A DNA stretch of 12,519 nt from an uncultured Eggerthellaceae bacterium (GTDB lineage: Bacteria > Actinomycetota > Coriobacteriia > Coriobacteriales > Eggerthellaceae), in contig CAMOUE010000048.1 in NCBI GenBank assembly GCA_946626265.1, forward strand, positions 1-12,519, in the 5' to 3' direction. The position numbers and the translations under genes are program-made. Shown here piece after piece: positions 6,522 through 12,519 of the stretch; the first letter of the stretch is position 1; the number at the start of each line of letters is the position of its first letter. Below the pieces are notes generated by a model, which worked only from the letters and a program-made list of their open reading frames with translations, was not told where the DNA came from and ran no database searches.

Positions 6522-6866
6522 CTACGGCAAAAACACGCTGACACGAGAGCCGAGCTCCTCGGCCCTCTTGAACATATCCTCCATTGGCCCGTACTCAATG
6601 CAGAACGCCAAGCAATGATGCACGCAAGCAGGCTTTTCGCCGTTTGCAATCAGGTCCTCACACATGTCGCATAGCTTCGTGGGAACGGGCTGGTAAATCC
6701 ACTCCATGTCGTTTCGCGTGCCATCCTCGGTCCTGAAAGGCTCGACTTCGGTCACCTTGATGCCCCATTTGCCCAGGCCGATACCGAGGTGGTTGCGACA
6801 TGCAATCTCGCAGCTATGGCAGCCGGAGCAATACTCGTAGTTGAAAAGAAGCGCGTTCTTAGACAT
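6522..6866 (-). CDS. Two-[4Fe-4S] ferredoxin-like electron-transfer subunit
   Basis: This 114-residue protein is a reduced relative of the DmsB/NrfC-type iron-sulfur subunits that pass electrons to molybdopterin enzymes. CxxCxxCxxxC is at 13-23 (YCSGCHSCEIACRNH). The second motif is CxxC-x11-CxxxC at 66-85 (LCDMCED ... ACVHHC), followed by Cys89. The two motifs together can hold two clusters, whereas DmsB-type subunits usually hold four and are nearly twice as long. The linker GLGKWGIKVTEVEPF (30-44) is typical of the family. There is no signal peptide or membrane anchor. The start at ATG 6866 has AGAGGGGAG upstream, and the gene begins 17 bases after the oxidoreductase stop, so the pair almost certainly forms a complex. 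The electron donor is not encoded here. Confidence 0.88.
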   Translation of the reverse strand: MSKNALLFNYEYCSGCHSCEIACRNHLGIGLGKWGIKVTEVEPFRTEDGTRNDMEWIYQPVPTKLCDMCEDLIANGEKPACVHHCLAFCIEYGPMEDMFKRAEELGSRVSVFLP

Positions 6867-6883
6867 TCGTACCCACTCCCCTC

Positions 6884-9283
6884 TTAGTTCTCGTCTGCAG
6901 GCTCGGCGTAGTACTTGACATTGTCGATGACCTTGCCGGGCTCGTTGATGTTCGTGTGGTCCCTGATGATGTCGAGGTGCTTCGGCTTGACGGGCTTCTT
7001 AACCTCGGGCGTCGGCACAACCGTGCCATCGCTCTGATCCTTGGCAGGATAGATCGTGCAGCACATGTTCATATGCACTGACCCGAAGCCGAGCGGCGAA
7101 CACAGGCGATTCGGAATGAGCTGGTTGACGTCCACATCCCACAGGCCGTACAGATGCGGCTCGCTACCTTCCTGTTCGGGGTACCACCAAGCATGCGACG
7201 TCACTACGACACCCTCTTTGATGTTGTTGCGCACTTCAACCTTCATGTTGCAGCGGCCGAACATGTTCTCGATGGTAATCCAGTCGCCGTCGAGGATGCC
7301 GTACTTCTCAGCATCGGCCGGGTTGATGACCGCCCACGGTTGCGGGTCGATCTCGCGCAGCGACTCGATCTGGCGATGTTCGGAATGGAACGACGTGTAC
7401 TTGCGCATGCCGGTCGTTAGCGACAGCGGATAACGCTCGTCATGAAGCGGCGCATCTTCGACTGGGGCGTACGGGCACTCCTTGAAGTACGGCAGGGGAT
7501 CCTCGCCGAACTCCTCGATATAGTTGGAATGGAACTCCACCATGGCAGTCATGCTGTTCCAGCCGGGATAGCCATCGGGACGCATCAGGCCACGTTCGTA
7601 CTTCTTGTACTCGTAGGGGATCTGATAGCACACGGCTTCCTTCAACTCGTCGAAGTGCTTGCCCAAGCTGCGGAAGCAGTGGTCCTCGTAGAAATCTTCC
7701 GCGCTGTCCCACGGCCAAGCCTCGGGGTTGAGACGCTTGCCGAGCAGCAGGGAAATCTCGAGGTCGGACTTGGCCTCGCCGACGGTGATGGCCTTGTTGA
7801 TGGTGCCCTGGTACTGCATGTTGCCGCCGTAGTAGGGCTGCACGAGGCCGTTGTGCTCGGCAAATGTGCTGATGGGCAGGAAGATGTCGCAGCAGCACAT
7901 GATGGTGGGGTTCATGAACAGGTCGGTGGCCACGGCGAATTCGAAGCGCTCCTTGAACACCTTGTACCAACGCGCCGACTCGTTGCCGTTGCACGCAACC
8001 GGATTGGAGTTGCTGAAATACCCCATACGGAACTTCGTGGGTTCGTCAGCTTCGAGGTGCTCCAGGATGGCGTCGGGCTGACCCGAGAACATGCGATGGT
8101 TGAACAGCGGATACTCGTCCTTGCCCAAACGGCCGATGAACTGGCCGGGCTGCAGGCAAGACTGCGTGTCGACACGCCATTTGCCCAAGAAACCGCGATG
8201 GCTCGCACCGCACGTGTTGCCGCCGGGAACGTCCATGTTGCCGGTCATGAACACCATGTCCAACACGCACTGACCGGCCTGCGTACCGGTGAACTGCTGG
8301 TCGAACGCCAGGCCCCATGCGATAGACGCGGGCTTGGACGTGGCATACAGACGCGCGAACTCGTAGATTTCCTCCACGTCGATTTGGCAGATCTCGGCAG
8401 CGCGCTCGGGCGACATGGTTGCCATGCGCTCGGCAAACTCGTCGAAACCGAAAACCCATTGGTCAACGAGTTCCTTATCGTAAAGCTCTTCCTTGATGAT
8501 GATGTTGCAGCAGGCCATGGCCAACGCACCGTCGGTGCCGGGGCGAACCTGCAAGCACATGTCGGCGCGCGAAGCCAACCAGGTGACACGCGGGTCGATG
8601 ACGGCAAGTTTGGAGCCGCGTTTCATCATGTCGATGATCGCATGGCCGAACAGGCCGTCGGGATTCGAGACCAGCGGCTCCTTGCCCCACACCACGATGA
8701 GCTCGGGTAGGGTGAAAGCCGGGTCGTCGTAGCGCAGGGGGCTCCATGCGGCATAGTCGATCTCGGGGTAGCCGATGTTGCCGAACACGCTTGAAGCCGT
8801 CATGTTACGCGGGCCGTAGCAGGCCTGACCGCTCATGCAATACAGGTAATACGGGGTGCGGAACACCGCCGAGGAGATGGCCGGGCCGTACAGGCTGGCC
8901 TCGCGGCCCGTGCCGCCGAAGACGATGACGCTGTCCATGCCGTACTTTTCCTGGATCTCGAGCGTCTTCTCGACGATGGTGTCGATGGCCTCGTCCCAAG
9001 AAATGCGCTCCCATTTGTCGAGGCCACGATCCTCGAACGCGCGCTTCATGGGATAGATGATTCGCTTCGGATTGTAGATGTACTCCGGCAACGTCAGGCA
9101 GCGCACGCACAAGCGCCCCTGTGTGATTGGATGCGCTTCGTCACCCTTCACCTCTACAAGCTTGCCGTCGACGACGTGGAGCTTGACTCCGCAGCCTACC
9201 GGGTGGCAGCCCGGAGCCGACCAAGCGCATGAGCGAACCCAATAATCGTTTTCGGTGCCGGTCTTGTAAGCCGTCTGTTCCAT
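6884..9283 (-). CDS. Molybdopterin oxidoreductase, DMSO reductase family (catechol-dehydroxylase-like)
   Basis: This is a 799-residue catalytic subunit. The N-terminal [4Fe-4S] site is Cys19-x6-Cys26-x4-Cys31-x27-Cys59 (CAWSAPGCHPVGC ... GRLCVRC), with a first loop wider than the classical Cx2Cx3C. Cys155 in SGQACYGPRN falls where formate dehydrogenase has its molybdenum-ligand Cys/SeCys. The molybdopterin-guanine-dinucleotide domains follow (VVWGKEPLVSNPDG near 200; VIDPRVTWLASRAD), and the C-terminal cofactor-binding domain is at about 615-740 (LTTGMRKYTSFHSEHRQIES, DGDWITIENMFGRC). There is no Tat signal, so it should act in the cytoplasm. The sequence style resembles the Eggerthella/Gordonibacter catechol dehydroxylases and, more distantly, acetylene hydratase and pyrogallol transhydroxylase. 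Reductive removal of a phenolic hydroxyl is the leading guess, and the substrate cannot be read from the sequence. ATG 9283 follows a GGAGAGGAAG site. It is the first gene of a four-gene operon, divergent from a LysR gene. Confidence 0.9.
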   Translation of the reverse strand: MEQTAYKTGTENDYWVRSCAWSAPGCHPVGCGVKLHVVDGKLVEVKGDEAHPITQGRLCVRCLTLPEYIYNPKRIIYPMKRAFEDRGLDKWERISWDEAIDTIVEKTLEIQEKYGMDSVIVFGGTGREASLYGPAISSAVFRTPYYLYCMSGQACYGPRNMTASSVFGNIGYPEIDYAAWSPLRYDDPAFTLPELIVVWGKEPLVSNPDGLFGHAIIDMMKRGSKLAVIDPRVTWLASRADMCLQVRPGTDGALAMACCNIIIKEELYDKELVDQWVFGFDEFAERMATMSPERAAEICQIDVEEIYEFARLYATSKPASIAWGLAFDQQFTGTQAGQCVLDMVFMTGNMDVPGGNTCGASHRGFLGKWRVDTQSCLQPGQFIGRLGKDEYPLFNHRMFSGQPDAILEHLEADEPTKFRMGYFSNSNPVACNGNESARWYKVFKERFEFAVATDLFMNPTIMCCCDIFLPISTFAEHNGLVQPYYGGNMQYQGTINKAITVGEAKSDLEISLLLGKRLNPEAWPWDSAEDFYEDHCFRSLGKHFDELKEAVCYQIPYEYKKYERGLMRPDGYPGWNSMTAMVEFHSNYIEEFGEDPLPYFKECPYAPVEDAPLHDERYPLSLTTGMRKYTSFHSEHRQIESLREIDPQPWAVINPADAEKYGILDGDWITIENMFGRCNMKVEVRNNIKEGVVVTSHAWWYPEQEGSEPHLYGLWDVDVNQLIPNRLCSPLGFGSVHMNMCCTIYPAKDQSDGTVVPTPEVKKPVKPKHLDIIRDHTNINEPGKVIDNVKYYAEPADEN

Positions 9284-9390
9284 AACCCCCTCTTCCTCTC
9301 CTGTTCAGCAGCCTTCAAGCTGCCCACCTGTTTGGAACTGGCTTAATTTAAGCATCTGTACTGCGGTTTTATCCTTTCTTATAAGGCTCT

Positions 9391-9417
9391 TTGACCTAGT
9401 ATTTCGGATGGTATGCT
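9391..9417 (+). promoter_or_regulatory. Candidate promoter of the LysR gene
   Basis: TTGACC (9391-9396) and TATGCT (9412-9417) are separated by 15 bases, one or two shorter than ideal. TG at 9409-9410 gives an extended -10, which offsets that. Transcription would start near 9424, inside the TTTCCA/TGGAAA dyad, and leave a leader of about 205 bases before ATG 9630. Confidence 0.45.
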
Positions 9418-9447
9418 TTCCAAAATGGAAAAGATTCTATACGAATC
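9417..9447. promoter_or_regulatory. Candidate LysR-type operator: two adjacent dyads at the promoter
   Basis: TTTCCA-AAA-TGGAAA (9417-9431) contains a T-N11-A dyad (9418 to 9430), the general LysR box format. GATTC-TATAC-GAATC (9433-9447) follows after one base. Both lie over or just after the expected transcription start of the LysR gene, the place for autorepression. LysR regulators commonly control their own divergent promoter and the target operon from one region. Which dyad is bound is not determined. Confidence 0.4.
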
Positions 9448-9629
9448 GTGAACTTCCGCACCATGTCTGGACTCAGAACTACAATTGGGAAGTCACGGGC
9501 GTGCCCGCGAAAAGAAGGGGAACGAGCGGGGTCGAAGGCGATTCGGCTTTCCCTTTCGCCTGGCAAGCCAGCGATCCGGGAGGGCCACCGTTTCGTCTTT
9601 CGCGAATCAGGTGGGATTGGGGGACAGCC

Positions 9630-10544
9630 ATGCAACTCGAACATCTGCGCGAATACCTCTGCTTTGCAAAGACCCTCAGCATCACCAAGGCATCCGAAGA
9701 GCTGTTCATCACGCAATCGACGTTGAGCAAGCACATTCGCGCGCTCGAAAAGGAGATAGACGCGCAACTTGTGATCACCGAAGGCAAGCAGATGCACCTC
9801 ACGCCCGCCGGCGCCCACCTCGCTAGCAAGGCACAGGACATCATACGCGGCTGCGATGCCGCAATGGAGCGATGCCGCGAGCTGTCACGCAAGGAAACCC
9901 TGGTCATCAAAGCCCAGAGCATCCCGTTTCAACAGGACGCCGCTGCCTTGCGCTATGTCGAATTCACCCAATCGATGGCCATCTTGGACGAGCGCGTGAA
10001 AGTGAAGTATGCGCAGTCGTCGCGTCGCGACTTCGAGCAGTCGATCGCCGGCGGATCGCTTGACGTCGCGCCCGTCTACCGCTACGGCAACGCCGAAAGC
10101 ATTGCCGCCGCCTACGCCGAGCGAGGCTTTCGCGCAAAGCTCATGGGAACAGACCGGCTCGGCTTTTGGTGCAACGACAGCATGTTCCCCGACAAAACGA
10201 GCGTTCCCATCAGCATCATAGAAAACACCCCCGTCATGATGCCCCCGAACTCCAGCGCACCGGTCTACAGCATCCTCCGCGACATCGAGCGGCTCTTCGG
10301 CTTCAAGGTCACACGCAACATCGTAGGCGCCGACACGCCCATCGAATACATCTATGCATCAGAGGGCTCGACCGCCTATCTGTGGCCGTCGACGTTCCTG
10401 CAAGGAAGCATTCTCGGAAGCCGCCCGCACATGAAGGTCGTAAACATCGAAGACCCCGTATACGAACTCTGCGTCTTCGCGCTTGCCCAAGCCGAGCCGG
10501 TCGACATCGGCAAGCGCGAGGTCCTCGACCGCTTCTTCGATTAA
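9630..10544 (+). CDS. LysR-type transcriptional regulator
   Basis: This 304-residue regulator has the family's typical length. The N-terminal winged helix-turn-helix spans about 1-60: LREYLCFAKTLSITKASEEL, then the recognition helix TQSTLSKHIRALEKEI (28-43) and the closing wing MHLTPAGAHL (55-64). A linker helix follows to about 88, then a periplasmic-binding-protein-like effector domain (91-304). The start is ATG 9630, placing the HTH at the usual distance from the N-terminus. A GGGGGA lies six bases upstream. The same frame is open back to 9408, but the extra 74 residues are Arg/Gly/Pro-rich and do not fit the family. It diverges from the molybdopterin oxidoreductase operon, the classic layout for a LysR regulator that controls its neighbour in response to the enzyme's substrate. 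The target is inferred from position and the ligand is unknown. Confidence 0.92.
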   Translation: MQLEHLREYLCFAKTLSITKASEELFITQSTLSKHIRALEKEIDAQLVITEGKQMHLTPAGAHLASKAQDIIRGCDAAMERCRELSRKETLVIKAQSIPFQQDAAALRYVEFTQSMAILDERVKVKYAQSSRRDFEQSIAGGSLDVAPVYRYGNAESIAAAYAERGFRAKLMGTDRLGFWCNDSMFPDKTSVPISIIENTPVMMPPNSSAPVYSILRDIERLFGFKVTRNIVGADTPIEYIYASEGSTAYLWPSTFLQGSILGSRPHMKVVNIEDPVYELCVFALAQAEPVDIGKREVLDRFFD

Positions 10545-10579
10545 AGGCGAGGCGAAGCGCGTTCTTTGTCATCAGATTG

Positions 10580-10630
10580 AACAATATACATAGGTTCCTA
10601 TCTTTTTAGTTAGGTTCCTATGCTATTGTT
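10580..10630 (+). promoter_or_regulatory. Nested palindromic operator upstream of the MarR gene
   Basis: Two identical dyads TAGGTTCCTA (10591-10600 and 10611-10620) lie exactly 20 bases apart, about two helical turns. The first extends to ATAGG-TT-CCTAT. They are bracketed by AACAATA (10580-10586) and TATTGTT (10624-10630), an outer inverted repeat with almost the same centre. TATACA (10585-10590) and TATGCT (10619-10624) are possible -10 elements, with no strong -35. MarR dimers usually bind one dyad each and repress their own promoter, so two dimers on one face is the natural reading. A further short dyad, GTTTTCAAAAC, lies at 10641-10651. Confidence 0.6.
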
Positions 10631-10690
10631 AAAGGGAAGTGTTTTCAAAACCCGCTGCTGAGGCACCGCTCGCCAACTGATTGGATAACC

Positions 10691-11131
10691 ATGAGAAACG
10701 AATCCGTCGCCTTTCTCGCGAAAAAGCTGAGCCTTGAAATAGACCGCCTGAGCAATCGCATGCTCGAACCATGCGGTATCACGCATTCGCAGTTCAAGGT
10801 GTTGATGTTCCTGTTCAGACGGGAGGACGTTCCCACCAAACAGGTGGACATCCAATCGGAGTTCTCGATGACAAACCCGGCCGTCACCAACATAATGCAG
10901 TCCATGGAAGAGCAGGGGCTTGTAACACGGCAGCCGAACGCGGCCGACAAGCGCAGCAAGTTGGTAGTCCCAACTGAGCGGGCATGGGCCATGCAAGACG
11001 AGCTGAACGCCGTCGGCATCCGCATCGAAGAGCGCATTGCAGCCGGCTTGGATGCGGACGAGTGCAGTCAGCTCACCGAGCTGCTGAAGAAAACGATCTC
11101 GACCGTGACGGAAGCCCCCGTACACGCATGA
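10691..11131 (+). CDS. MarR-family transcriptional regulator
   Basis: This 146-residue protein has the standard MarR length and layout. N- and C-terminal helices serve for dimerisation, and the winged helix-turn-helix spans about 31-95. The recognition helix is TNPAVTNIMQSMEEQGL (61-77) and the wing is RQPNAADKRSKLVVPT (80-95), with the Asp-x-Arg-type wing residues (Asp86, Arg88). MarR proteins are usually ligand- or redox-sensitive repressors. Cys28 and Cys125 are present but not evidently paired. ATG 10691 has no good ribosome binding site (TTGGAT upstream), so translation may be weak. The leader carries the paired TAGGTTCCTA dyads expected of an autoregulated gene. The TGA stop overlaps the ATG of the leucine-rich repeat gene, so the two are probably translationally coupled. 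It follows the LysR gene on the same strand after 146 bases but has its own control region. Confidence 0.92.
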   Translation: MRNESVAFLAKKLSLEIDRLSNRMLEPCGITHSQFKVLMFLFRREDVPTKQVDIQSEFSMTNPAVTNIMQSMEEQGLVTRQPNAADKRSKLVVPTERAWAMQDELNAVGIRIEERIAAGLDADECSQLTELLKKTISTVTEAPVHA

Positions 11132-12519
11132 GCAGGCAACTCGACATCGCAATCGGAACCGGCGATACCCTCGTGAAGTTCGAGGTCTCACCCTCGGCGT
11201 TCGGGGGCTTGCGCATCGACCGATGCGAAACCGATGGCGACACCCTCGTCGTACCGGACTTTCTTGAAGGCGAAGCCGTCGTCGAGTTCGGAGCCTCGTC
11301 GTTTTCGCGCCAGCCTCATATCCGCGAAATCGTCTGCCCTCGGAACGTCCGCGCCATAGCCAATCGCGCCTTCAGCGGGTGCCTGGGCTTGCGTCGGCTC
11401 GTCTTGCCCGACGGCATCGAGCATGCGGACCGGTCCTGGCTTGCCAGCTGCTCCACGCTCGACGAGCTCGTGCTTCCCGCATCGATACCGGTCGTCGGCG
11501 CCGATTTCTTCAACTCATGCCCCGCGCGGCGCATCATCATCGGAAAGCTCACGAGCAAGGTGGAGGCCCCCCACACCGAATTGCCCCACCTTGCGGAAAT
11601 CGTCATCGACCCCGAAAACCCCTTCTTGATCACAGATGGGGCAGCGATCTACGACCGTTCCAACTTGACGCTGCTCAGCTGCCCGAGCTGCGTGGTGAAC
11701 TACCGCGTGCTCGACGGTTGCGGGGCCGTCGGTGACAAGGCCTTCTCGAACAAGGAATCGCTTCGGAGCATCGAGCTGGCCGATTCCGTCCGCAGCATAG
11801 GATGCAGGACGTTTGCCGGCTCGGGAATCGAGCAGTTCACAGCCGGCAATGCGCTCGAGGAAATCGGGGAAAGCGCATTCCGACGGTGCCTGAACTTGAA
11901 GAAAGCGATGCTGGGCCCCCGCATCGAGCGCATCGGCGTCGAGGCGTTTCATCAATGCGCCCAGCTGACGTCCCTGCAGCTGCCCGACTCGCTTGAGGAA
12001 ATCGGGCTCAACGCCTTCGCGCAGACGGCGCTCGTACCCTCGGGAGACGAGCCGACCCTCGTCATCGCACCCGAGAACCCGCACGTGCGCCTGGCGTCTG
12101 ACGGATTGCTCTACCGCTTGGGCAAGCGAGGCGCAACCGTGCTGCAAGCCCTCGACGACAAGCTCTCGGAATGCTCGATAGAAGCGGGAACCGACGCAAT
12201 CGAACCGCGGGCGTTCTTCGGGCATCCCTCTTTGCAGCAGGTGACCCTTCCTCAAGGCCTGACCTCTATCGGCGAATCGGCGTTCGCCGAGTGCCCGCAT
12301 CTGACGGACCTCGCCGTACCGGACTCGCTGAAAACGATTGGCCACGAGGCGTTTCGGGCCACACCTCTCGCCCGCCTCGATCTGCCGGCCGGATTCGCGC
12401 ATCTCGGGAACCTCGCCTTGTGCCCGTTCCGCGACGAGGGGGGCTTCATAGCCCTGAGGGGATCGACGCCGTCCCCCCATTGCGCCGTGGTCGTCGAGGC
12501 GGGCAACCCCTCGTTCTTC
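11128..12519 (+). CDS. BspA-like leucine-rich repeat protein (LRR_5), runs off the window
   Basis: The frame starts at ATG 11128, overlapping the MarR stop by four bases (ATGA), and stays open for 464 codons to the window end. Repeats of the Treponema/BspA type, about 23 residues each, are seen at roughly 65-110, 212-300 and 351-430. They have the form IxxIGxxAFxxCxxLxxLxLPxxL, for example IGESAFRRC, IGVEAFHQC and IGESAFAEC. Two linker blocks typical of the family, with PENP followed by a DG...Y segment, lie at about 161-188 and 313-342. BspA proteins are usually secreted or surface-bound adhesins, but this N-terminus (MSRQLDIAIGTGDTLVKFEV) has no signal peptide or membrane helix, so a cytoplasmic role is plausible unless a C-terminal domain outside the window says otherwise. 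There is no obvious ribosome binding site, and coupling to the MarR gene would explain translation. The family is clear. The role is unknown. Confidence 0.88.
   Translation, partial: MSRQLDIAIGTGDTLVKFEVSPSAFGGLRIDRCETDGDTLVVPDFLEGEAVVEFGASSFSRQPHIREIVCPRNVRAIANRAFSGCLGLRRLVLPDGIEHADRSWLASCSTLDELVLPASIPVVGADFFNSCPARRIIIGKLTSKVEAPHTELPHLAEIVIDPENPFLITDGAAIYDRSNLTLLSCPSCVVNYRVLDGCGAVGDKAFSNKESLRSIELADSVRSIGCRTFAGSGIEQFTAGNALEEIGESAFRRCLNLKKAMLGPRIERIGVEAFHQCAQLTSLQLPDSLEEIGLNAFAQTALVPSGDEPTLVIAPENPHVRLASDGLLYRLGKRGATVLQALDDKLSECSIEAGTDAIEPRAFFGHPSLQQVTLPQGLTSIGESAFAECPHLTDLAVPDSLKTIGHEAFRATPLARLDLPAGFAHLGNLALCPFRDEGGFIALRGSTPSPHCAVVVEAGNPSFF

Larger units (their letters stand above)
9284..9629. 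promoter_or_regulatory. Divergent control region between the oxidoreductase operon and the LysR gene
   Basis: This is a 346-base non-coding stretch. The first 160 bases are AT-richer and hold several dyads: GCTTAA-T-TTAAGC (9341-9353), CTTATAAG (9378-9385), TTTCCA-N3-TGGAAA (9417-9431) and GATTC-N5-GAATC (9433-9447). GCAGC/GCTGC (9308-9323) would fold in the leader of the oxidoreductase mRNA. I see no strong minus-strand promoter. The rest, about 9450-9629, is GC-rich with short stems and is probably the untranslated leader of the LysR gene. Open frames crossing it have no ribosome binding site and no recognisable product. Confidence 0.6.

Noticed and set aside
7442..8710. 422-residue plus-strand frame
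   Set aside because: It is antisense to the molybdopterin oxidoreductase and has no ribosome binding site or domain.
6884..9283. Tat-exported molybdoenzyme
   Set aside because: The N-terminus goes straight to the Fe-S motif at Cys19 without a twin-arginine or hydrophobic segment.
9408..9629. 74-residue N-terminal extension of the LysR protein
   Set aside because: LysR proteins place the helix-turn-helix at the extreme N-terminus. The extension is low in family character, and ATG 9630 has its own G-rich site.
9448..9726. 92-residue frame in the LysR leader
   Set aside because: It has no ribosome binding site, overlaps the true LysR start in another frame, and is Arg/Ser-rich.
10639..10680. 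13-codon leader peptide frame (GTG to TGA) before the MarR gene
   Set aside because: The AAAGGG upstream is only about two bases from the GTG, and no regulatory codon run or attenuator stem is seen.
11515..12480. 321-residue minus-strand frame
   Set aside because: It is antisense to the leucine-rich repeat gene, whose plus-strand frame shows clear repeats without a stop.

Overview
The window comes from a high-GC bacterium that is most likely an anaerobic gut actinobacterium of the Coriobacteriia (Eggerthellaceae: Eggerthella, Gordonibacter, Slackia or relatives). The evidence is a cytoplasmic molybdopterin oxidoreductase with a small Fe-S partner and a divergent LysR regulator, strong AG-rich ribosome binding sites, a BspA-type leucine-rich repeat protein, and long antisense open frames typical of GC-rich codon usage. 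This placement is inferred from gene style and not from a marker gene.

Left third (1-5158). A decayed fragment of a CmpB-like (PF06541) membrane protein gene enters from the left edge on the plus strand and stops being homologous near 287. Facing it on the minus strand is a three-gene operon, read from 5158 to 309. The first gene encodes a 915-residue membrane protein fusing a sensor region, HAMP, PP2C phosphatase and RsbW-like ATPase. The second encodes a 99-residue STAS-domain antagonist. The third encodes a 567-residue coiled-coil membrane protein with an intact CmpB-like domain. This looks like a partner-switching signalling module, but it contains no sigma factor. The membrane protein sits where a sigma factor would be expected, and it is the best candidate here for an undescribed system.

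Middle (5238-9283). A type I isopentenyl diphosphate isomerase gene (idi) diverges from the phosphatase gene. It converges on a four-gene minus-strand operon, read from 9283 to 5968. This operon encodes a 799-residue molybdopterin oxidoreductase resembling the catechol-dehydroxylase/acetylene-hydratase part of the DMSO reductase family, a 114-residue two-cluster ferredoxin-like subunit, and two very small zinc-ribbon proteins that both begin Met-Cys-aromatic.

Right third (9284-12519). A 346-base divergent control region holds several dyads and a plausible promoter, and leads into a LysR-type regulator that probably controls the oxidoreductase operon. Downstream is a MarR-type regulator gene with two identical palindromes exactly 20 bp apart in its leader, nested inside a longer inverted repeat. 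Its stop codon overlaps the start of an open-ended BspA-like leucine-rich repeat gene (464 codons visible, no stop) that lacks a signal peptide. No tRNA, rRNA, CRISPR array, insertion sequence or integrase was recognised.
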